DNA of 64,000 nt, from NCBI GenBank assembly GCA_051883395.1, contig JBJETQ010000016.1:1-64000 (forward strand), read 5' to 3'. Positions 58,143 through 64,000 of the stretch are shown piece by piece. The position numbers and the translations under genes were made by a program. Position 1 is the first letter of the stretch; each line of letters begins with the position of its first letter. This stretch comes from HGM11368 sp051883395 (GTDB taxonomy: Bacteria; Bacillota; Clostridia; Christensenellales; UBA3700). The notes beneath the pieces are model-generated. The model made no database searches. It saw only the letters and a list, made by a program, of their open reading frames with translations, and was not told where the DNA came from.

Positions 58143-60953
58143 TTATTTTAGTTTGTCAACCAGATATTGTCCCGTATAGCTTTGAGCTACAAGAGCAACT
58201 TGCTCTGGAGTACCCTGCGCAATGATTCTTCCGCCATCGTCTCCGCCTTCCGGGCCGATATCTATGATATTGTCGGCAACCTTGATGACGTCAAGATTGT
58301 GTTCAATAACGACAACTGTGTTTCCTGCGTTGACAAACCTTTGAAGTATATCAATGAGTTTTTTGACGTCGTGCGTGTGCAAACCGGTGGTAGGCTCGTC
58401 AAGAATATATATCGTTTTGCCCGTACTTCTCTTGGAAAGTTCCGCCGCCAATTTTATTCTTTGTGCTTCACCGCCCGACAGCTGAGTGGACGGCTGACCG
58501 AGTTTGATGTACGACAGCCCTACATCTTGCAACGTGCGAATCTTGTTGTAAATCTGCGGTATATTACGGAAAAATTCACACGCTTCGTCCACCGTCATAT
58601 CAAGCACGTCATATATGCTTTTTCCTTTAAACTTGACTTCTAGCGTCTCCCTGTTGTAACGCTTGCCATGGCATACTTCGCAAGGAACGTAAACGTCGCT
58701 GAGAAAGTTCATGTCTATCTTGATGATACCGTCGCCCTGACAGTTCTCACACCTGCCGCCGCTGATATTAAAACTGAATCTGCCTGCCTTATATCCCCTT
58801 GCCTGCGCTTCCGGAGTCTTGGCAAACAACTCTCTTATCGGAGTAAACACACCCGTATAGGTTGCAGGATTGGAACGTGGAGTTCTGCCGATAGGGCTTT
58901 GGTCTATGGCGATTACTTTGTCAAGGTTTTCATAGCCTTCTATGCTATCACATTCTACCTGAGTATAGCCTGCATTGTTGAGCTTGTGTGCAAGAGCCGG
59001 ATATATTATTTCGTTGACAAGGCTGCTTTTTCCGCTACCGCTCACGCCTGTAACGACGTTGAATTTGCCTAGCGGTATAGATACGTCCACGTTTTTGAGA
59101 TTGTTTTTTCTTGCTCCTTTTATCGTCAGATATTTACCGTTGCCTTCCCTTCTCTTTTCGGGTACAGGTATAACTTCTCTGCCCGACAAATACGCTCCCG
59201 TAACAGACTGCTTACAATCTGCTACCTGTTGCGGTGTGCCTGCAACTACTACTTCTCCGCCGTGAACGCCTGCACCAGGACCGATATCGACGATATAATC
59301 GGCTCTTTGCATTGTTTCTTCGTCGTGTTCAACGACTATGAGCGTATTGCCCATATCTCGCAACCCTTCGAGTGTAGCCAGCAATTTGCCGTTGTCTCTC
59401 TGATGCAAACCTATGCTTGGCTCGTCCAATATATAAAGCACGCCCATCAAGCCGCTACCAATCTGAGTTGCCAGTCTTATTCTCTGCGCTTCACCGCCGG
59501 AAAGCGTCGCAGAACTTCTGCCGAGAGTAAGATATCCGAGTCCTACGTTGAGCAAAAATCTGAGTCTTGCCGTAATCTCTTTGATTATTTGTCCCGCAAT
59601 CACTCCGTCCTTTTCACTCAGTTGAAGCCCTGTGATAAAATCGTACAGGTCTGTTATCGACATGCAGCACAATTCGTATATGTTTTTGTCGCCGACCTTG
59701 ACCGCCAAAGACTCCTTTTTCAACCTTTTGCCATGGCATACGTCGCAAGGAATTTCCGTCATATATCTTTCCAATTCGGCTTTGACGTAAGCGGAAGTCG
59801 TTTCTTTGTATCGTCTGTTGAGATTGTTGATTACCCCTTCAAAAGTCCTTGTCATAGTACCTTTGAAAGTTGCGCTGTTGTATTGAAGGTCGTAAGTCGT
59901 ATCGTCTCCGTACAACAAAATATCCATGACTTTTTTTGGAAGTTTATTGAGCGGTGTGTGCGTGTCGAAACCATATTTCTTTGCCAATTGGTTCAAAATA
60001 GAACCGTTGATACGGCAGCTGTCAAGATACCACCCCGATACGTCGAGCGCTCCCTGAGCAAGGCTCTTGTCCCATTTGATAAGCTTGTCGGGGTCGATAC
60101 TGTAAGTAAAACCTAAACCTGCACAGTTGGGGCATGCTCCAAAAGGAGAATTAAAACTGAACATTCTCGGTTCAAGTTCTTCTATGGATATATCGCAATC
60201 GGGACAGGCGTATTTGGTGGAAAACAGCTTTAACACTCCGTCCGTCTCCACTTCTACCAAGCCGTCCGCAAGTTTGAGCGCCTGTTCCAGACTGTCGCTG
60301 AGACGACGGTTGATATTGTCTTTTATTATCAATCTGTCAACAACGATACTAATATTGTGTTTATTATTTTTATCTATTTTGATTTCGTCTTCCAGCTCAT
60401 AATCGATACCGTCAATCACAGCTCTGACAAAGCCCGATTTGCGATAGCCTTCAAGCTGTTTTGTATATTCGCCCTTTCTGCCACGCACTACCGGCGCCAA
60501 TATTCGTATTTTTGCGCCGCTGCCGCTTTCCAACACCTTATCGGTTATCTGGTCGATAGTCTGCTGTTCGATTTTTTTGCCGCATTTTGGGCAATACGGT
60601 ACGCCGATACGTGCAAACAACAATCTCATATAGTCATATATTTCCGTTACTGTACCTACGGTGGAGCGTGGATTGTGCGACGTGGTTTTTTGGTCTATCG
60701 ATATTGCCGGCGACAAACCTTCGATATAGTCGACGTCAGGCTTGTCCATCTGCCCCAAAAACTGTCTGGCATAGGACGACAAACTTTCCATATAACGGCG
60801 TTGACCTTCCGCAAAAATGGTATCGAAAGCTAGCGACGATTTTCCCGAACCGCTGAGTCCTGTCAACACAACGAGCTTGTTTCTCGGTATTGTAACGTCT
60901 ATATTTTTAAGGTTATGCACTCGTGCGCCCTTTATTATTATATCTTCTCTCAT
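58143..60953 (-). CDS. uvrA: Excinuclease ABC subunit A
   Basis: 936 residues. Damage-recognition ATPase of nucleotide excision repair with two ABC modules: GLSGSGKSS near residue 31 and GVSGSGKSS near 634, two LSGGEAQRI signatures, and zinc-binding CPKCGKK and CENCQGDG, CEVCHGKRY. I start at ATG 60953, with AAGGAG at the end of uvrB and one base after its stop; the extension to 60992 is inside uvrB. Confidence 0.98.
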   Translation of the reverse strand: MREDIIIKGARVHNLKNIDVTIPRNKLVVLTGLSGSGKSSLAFDTIFAEGQRRYMESLSSYARQFLGQMDKPDVDYIEGLSPAISIDQKTTSHNPRSTVGTVTEIYDYMRLLFARIGVPYCPKCGKKIEQQTIDQITDKVLESGSGAKIRILAPVVRGRKGEYTKQLEGYRKSGFVRAVIDGIDYELEDEIKIDKNNKHNISIVVDRLIIKDNINRRLSDSLEQALKLADGLVEVETDGVLKLFSTKYACPDCDISIEELEPRMFSFNSPFGACPNCAGLGFTYSIDPDKLIKWDKSLAQGALDVSGWYLDSCRINGSILNQLAKKYGFDTHTPLNKLPKKVMDILLYGDDTTYDLQYNSATFKGTMTRTFEGVINNLNRRYKETTSAYVKAELERYMTEIPCDVCHGKRLKKESLAVKVGDKNIYELCCMSITDLYDFITGLQLSEKDGVIAGQIIKEITARLRFLLNVGLGYLTLGRSSATLSGGEAQRIRLATQIGSGLMGVLYILDEPSIGLHQRDNGKLLATLEGLRDMGNTLIVVEHDEETMQRADYIVDIGPGAGVHGGEVVVAGTPQQVADCKQSVTGAYLSGREVIPVPEKRREGNGKYLTIKGARKNNLKNVDVSIPLGKFNVVTGVSGSGKSSLVNEIIYPALAHKLNNAGYTQVECDSIEGYENLDKVIAIDQSPIGRTPRSNPATYTGVFTPIRELFAKTPEAQARGYKAGRFSFNISGGRCENCQGDGIIKIDMNFLSDVYVPCEVCHGKRYNRETLEVKFKGKSIYDVLDMTVDEACEFFRNIPQIYNKIRTLQDVGLSYIKLGQPSTQLSGGEAQRIKLAAELSKRSTGKTIYILDEPTTGLHTHDVKKLIDILQRFVNAGNTVVVIEHNLDVIKVADNIIDIGPEGGDDGGRIIAQGTPEQVALVAQSYTGQYLVDKLK

Positions 60954-60954
60954 A

Positions 60955-62913
60955 TTACTCCTTATTTTCCAGCCTGCGTTTGAGAGCGGCAATATCTTCC
61001 CTATACCTTATTGCCATCTCAAAGTCAAGTCCGGCAGCCGCAACTTTCATGGCTGACGTAAGCCGTTCTATCTCTTTGACAATATCTTTTTTGCTCTGTT
61101 TAGGCTTGTCGTCTTCTACCTTTTTGCTTATTTCCAAAGTGTTGACGATAGGCTTGATAACAGTTTTTGGAACAATGCCGTGTTCCTTGTTGTATTGTCC
61201 CTGAATATTCCTTCGCCTGTTGGTTTCGTCGATTGCTCGTCTCATGCTGTCCGTAATAACGTCTGCATACATTACGACCCTTGCTTCGGCGTTTCTTGCG
61301 GCACGTCCTATCGTCTGAACAAGCGAAGTCTCGCTTCTCAAAAAGCCTTCCTTGTCGGCGTCCAATATTGCCACTAAGGTAACTTCCGGCAGGTCAAGAC
61401 CTTCCCTGAGAAGATTGATGCCGACCAACACGTCAAATTCGCCCTTGCGCAATCCCTGTATTATCTCCACACGCTCCAACGTGTCTACGTCGGAGTGCAT
61501 ATACTTGACCTTAATACGCCTTTCTTTGAGATACTCGGTCAGAGATTCCGCCATCTTTTTTGTAAGTGTAGTAACAAGCACTCTACCGCCATTATCCACG
61601 TTGACGTTGATTCTTGATATAAGGTCGTCTATCTGTCCTTTTGTGCTTGCTACTTCTACCTGTGGATCCAATAGTCCTGTCGGTCTAATGAGCTGTTCCA
61701 CAACCTGTCCCGCCTGTCCCAATTCATAAGGCGCAGGCGTTGCCGACACGCAAATCATTTGTCCCACACGCTCGTCAAATTCTTCAAATCTGAGCGGTCT
61801 GTTATCGTATGCCGACGGCAAGCGGAAGCCAAAGTCTACGAGATTGCGTTTGCGTGCCAAATCTCCGTTATACATTGCCCTGATTTGGGGAAGCGTCATA
61901 TGGCTCTCGTCTACAAACAGTACAAAATCTTTTGGGAAAAAGTCCAGCAACGTGTACGGCGGTTGTCCCGGAACACGCCCGTCAAAGTATCGGGAATAGT
62001 TTTCTATGCCGCTGCAATATCCCATTTCCCTTATCATCTCAACGTCATAGCTCACTCTCTCCTGCAATCTTTGCGCTTCGAGCAATTTATTTTCTGCTTT
62101 AAACTTTTCCACTTGTTCAAGCATATCGAGATTGATTTGTCTCAGAGCCGCTTCCATTTTTTCTTTCTGAACAACATAGTGAGAAGCAGGAAAAATATTG
62201 ATATGTTTAAGCGTGCACACGGCTTTGTTGGTTACAAAGTCAAATTGCGAAATCTTTTCTATTTCGTCTCCCCAAAATTCAATTCGCACAGCAAGCTGAG
62301 AACTATCCACCGGAAAAATCTCCACCACGTCCCCTCTCACTCTGAATTCCGCTCTGTTGAAATCTATTTCGTTGCGCTTGTACTGAATGTCAATAAGTCT
62401 GTCTATAAGTTCATCTCTGTCAATCTGCATTCCGGGTCTGAGCGAGATAGCCATGCTATAATAGTCGAGCGGCGCTCCCAGGCCATAGATGCAAGAAACC
62501 GAAGCCACGACAATAACGTCTCTGCTCTCGCACAATGCGCCCGTGGCAGAGTGGCGAAGCTTGTCTATCTCGTCGTTGATGGCTAGGTCCTTTTCGATAT
62601 AGGTATCTGTGGTAGGAATATAGGCTTCCGGTTGATAATAGTCGTAATAGGAAACAAAATACTCAACTCTGTTGTTGGGAAAAAACTCCCTGAACTCGTT
62701 GCAAAGCTGCGCAGCCAGAGTTTTGTTGTGTGCAATGACAAGAGCCGGTCTGCCCAGCTCTTTGATGACGTTTGCCATAGTGAAGGTTTTTCCGCTACCC
62801 GTTACGCCAAGAAGCACTTGCGTACGCAGCCCGTCGTTTATTCCTTCTACCAATTTGGCTATGGCTTGCGGTTGGTCGCCGCAAGGTTGATAATCGGACT
62901 TTAATTCAAACAT
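60955..62913 (-). CDS. uvrB: Excinuclease ABC subunit B
   Basis: 652 residues. Helicase-like damage verifier. Walker A GVTGSGKTF near 38, the beta-hairpin region YYDYYQPEAYIP, DESHMTLPQ, QTIGRAARN, and a C-terminal UVR domain that binds UvrC. It begins 3 bp after the gene at 62917 and is followed by uvrA. No LexA-type box was recognised nearby. Confidence 0.98.
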   Translation of the reverse strand: MFELKSDYQPCGDQPQAIAKLVEGINDGLRTQVLLGVTGSGKTFTMANVIKELGRPALVIAHNKTLAAQLCNEFREFFPNNRVEYFVSYYDYYQPEAYIPTTDTYIEKDLAINDEIDKLRHSATGALCESRDVIVVASVSCIYGLGAPLDYYSMAISLRPGMQIDRDELIDRLIDIQYKRNEIDFNRAEFRVRGDVVEIFPVDSSQLAVRIEFWGDEIEKISQFDFVTNKAVCTLKHINIFPASHYVVQKEKMEAALRQINLDMLEQVEKFKAENKLLEAQRLQERVSYDVEMIREMGYCSGIENYSRYFDGRVPGQPPYTLLDFFPKDFVLFVDESHMTLPQIRAMYNGDLARKRNLVDFGFRLPSAYDNRPLRFEEFDERVGQMICVSATPAPYELGQAGQVVEQLIRPTGLLDPQVEVASTKGQIDDLISRINVNVDNGGRVLVTTLTKKMAESLTEYLKERRIKVKYMHSDVDTLERVEIIQGLRKGEFDVLVGINLLREGLDLPEVTLVAILDADKEGFLRSETSLVQTIGRAARNAEARVVMYADVITDSMRRAIDETNRRRNIQGQYNKEHGIVPKTVIKPIVNTLEISKKVEDDKPKQSKKDIVKEIERLTSAMKVAAAGLDFEMAIRYREDIAALKRRLENKE

Positions 62914-62916
62914 TCA

Positions 62917-63279
62917 TTAACCTGCAATTGCCGATATAATCCTTGTAAGTATGAACGACGCAATCACACCTGCGACGGTCAGAATTATCTTAAATTTTAT
63001 TGCTCTTTTCTCTGCGGCTATCTGCCTGCTGAAATCATATCCCGGTTGAAGAAGCGTTATACAATAGTAAGTAATCCCTTTCTTTTCGGTTTCTATAATA
63101 TCAAAATATCCTTCTGTCGCCAGAAGTTTGAGCGCAGGTTCCAAATCTTCTCTATCAAAAGATATTTTGAAAGATACGTCTTTGAGCAAATCCAAAGGGC
63201 TGACAATACACACTCCGTCCTTTTGTATGGCTCTGTTATATACTGCTTTCATCAAAGCTTTGGTCTTTTTGCTGAGCAT
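62917..63279 (-). CDS. Winged-helix-like protein with C-terminal membrane helix
   Basis: 120 residues. The first 80 look like a winged-helix domain (LEPALKLLATEGYFDIIETEKKGITYYCIT), followed by one membrane segment (FKIILTVAGVIASFILTRIISAIA). It is a shorter paralogue of the upstream gene product by layout. It lies directly before uvrB with a 3-bp gap, so it is cotranscribed. Function unknown. Confidence 0.7.
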   Translation of the reverse strand: MLSKKTKALMKAVYNRAIQKDGVCIVSPLDLLKDVSFKISFDREDLEPALKLLATEGYFDIIETEKKGITYYCITLLQPGYDFSRQIAAEKRAIKFKIILTVAGVIASFILTRIISAIAG

Positions 63280-63280
63280 A

Positions 63281-63721
63281 TCAACCCCCTATCAACATGC
63301 TGAGTATCGCATATACCGCACCGCCGCCTATACAACCGCCGAGCAAGCCGCCGAGAAGTCCGTAAATAAAACTTGCCAACCTGCCTTTCGGCGCAGCCTT
63401 GGTTTGGTTTTCTTGCGATACTACTATAACGTTGCCGGCATTGGTCGTAACTACCTGCGCTTTTTCGTCTTGCTTAATAAGCGAATTGAACTCTTGCGAT
63501 ACCAAAGTCGCCTTGTCCGTAAGAGCAAAACACACTTCGTCGTCGCTCTTATACTTGACGTCAACGCAACCGTTGATTTTGAGTTGGTCAAACAATCCTT
63601 TTGCGTCGCTTTCGTCGTCCAAAAACGTAGACAATTCCCGCCATTCCTTGATGGTGTATTTGCCTGACGGAATAGCGGCGCAAAGTCGACTCAAAAATTC
63701 AGTTGCTTGTTGCGATAACAT
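63281..63721 (-). CDS. Winged-helix-like protein with glycine-rich membrane tail
   Basis: 146 residues. N-terminal winged-helix-like region (YTIKEWRELSTFLDDESDAKGLFDQLKINGCVDVKYKSDDEVCFALTDKA), a Gln/Asn linker and a C-terminal helix with GLLGGLLGGCIGGGAVY. The start overlaps the homoserine dehydrogenase stop (TAATG) and the stop is one base before the next gene. The arrangement suggests a membrane-tethered regulator or adaptor. I recognise no named family. Confidence 0.7.
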   Translation of the reverse strand: MLSQQATEFLSRLCAAIPSGKYTIKEWRELSTFLDDESDAKGLFDQLKINGCVDVKYKSDDEVCFALTDKATLVSQEFNSLIKQDEKAQVVTTNAGNVIVVSQENQTKAAPKGRLASFIYGLLGGLLGGCIGGGAVYAILSMLIGG

Positions 63722-64000
63722 TATTTTTCCACTCTGATAAGATTTTCTACGCTTACCACGTTTTTGAGAGCGGCAATCTCCTCAACTGCTGCTTTCATTG
63801 CCTTTTCGTGCGTCTTGTGAGTTACGAAAATAATAGGTATGATTTCGTTGTTTCTGTCCTGTCTCATCTGACTGATGGATACGTTGTGCTTCTTGAATAC
63901 TCCTGCAATATCCGCAATAACGCCGGATACGTCTCTTGCATTGAGTCTGAGATAGTATTCGCTCTCAAAGTCTTCTATGATGTCGCTTTGAGTCATAAGA
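63721..64000 (-). CDS. hom: Homoserine dehydrogenase, C-terminal ACT domain (partial)
   Basis: The open frame runs off the right edge; 92 codons are visible. ESEYYLRLNARDVSGVIADIAGVFKKHNVSISQMRQ and IIFVTHKTHEKAMKAAVEEIAALKNVVSVENLIRVE match the regulatory ACT domain at the end of Gram-positive homoserine dehydrogenase. The internal ATG at 63996 is unlikely to be the start. It would supply homoserine for the ThrC pathway. A free-standing ACT protein is the alternative. Confidence 0.78.
   Translation of the reverse strand, partial: LMTQSDIIEDFESEYYLRLNARDVSGVIADIAGVFKKHNVSISQMRQDRNNEIIPIIFVTHKTHEKAMKAAVEEIAALKNVVSVENLIRVEK

Noticed and set aside
1..64000. tRNA, rRNA, CRISPR arrays, transposases, phage genes
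   Set aside because: I scanned for T-loop signatures, regular short repeats, and transposase or integrase motifs and saw none.

Overview
This 64 kb window is a compact, low-to-mid-GC chromosomal segment from a spore-forming, anaerobic member of the Bacillota (Clostridia). The evidence is spoIVA, spoIIID, spoVG and a SpoVB-type flippase, plus two small cysteine-rich proteins of spore-coat character, an [FeFe] hydrogenase, GTP-dependent PEP carboxykinase, HprK with a Crh-like HPr relative, and short intergenic regions with many TTGACA/TATAAT promoters and U-tract terminators. An uncultured gut Clostridia genome assembled from short reads is likely: a 100-N gap at 33974-34073 is flanked by the same 55-base sequence on both sides, as when two contigs with a 55-nt overlap are scaffolded without merging. 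The exact order cannot be read from the sequence. I see no rRNA, tRNA, insertion sequence, prophage or CRISPR array.

Layout. 0-5 kb: TrpB2-type tryptophan synthase beta behind a candidate leader-peptide attenuator, a DUF3810 membrane protease-like protein, a Cys/Pro-rich miniprotein and spoIVA. 5-11 kb: aminotransferase-YfcE-[FeFe] hydrogenase operon, then DUF512 radical SAM-der. 11-17 kb: a tightly overlapping operon rnj-trmR-trhP-glycosyltransferase-Dabb-ppiB, then serC-serA facing the other way. 19-30 kb: MMPL transporter, pckG, a long palindromic element, an unknown gene, the Crh-like/DUF4364 pair, and the uvrC-cof-hprK-59 aa operon, then ArsR. 30-38 kb: Cys-rich miniprotein, trpS-DUF5685-J-like-membrane protein operon, thrC (broken only by the assembly gap), rpmE, a DUF1385-PrmC fusion and prfA. 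38-50 kb: degenerate MDR dehydrogenase, murC, spoVG, a four-gene operon (PAP2, degenerate PAP2, acyl-CoA ligase-like, FGGY kinase), a lipoprotein, COG2426 exporter, ttcA, spoIIID and two half-size TauE/SafE genes. 50-64 kb: a 1220-residue repetitive surface protein, LysM protein, SpoVB-like flippase, folT under a tetrahydrofolate riboswitch, DUF421-DUF4363, uvrB-uvrA with two HTH-like/transmembrane partners, and the C-terminus of homoserine dehydrogenase at the right edge.

How the parts fit. Translation and RNA biology dominate (RNase J, TrmR/TrhP wobble-uridine modification, TtcA-like thiolase, TrpS, PrfA, PrmC, L31, Der), with amino-acid synthesis (Trp, Ser, Thr) and UvrABC repair. Regulation visible in the DNA includes a trp-type attenuator, a complete THF riboswitch with a plausible expression platform, and a group of genes (uvrC, ttcA, murC, PAP2, possibly spoVB and DUF421) whose -10 box lies only 5-7 nt from the ATG with no Shine-Dalgarno, which suggests leaderless mRNAs. 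Most promising for new biology: the PAP2/pseudo-PAP2/ligase/kinase operon, the DUF5685/HPD-less J-protein/membrane operon, the DUF1385-PrmC fusion, and the leader-peptide attenuator. All functions are inferred from sequence reading alone; no searches were run.
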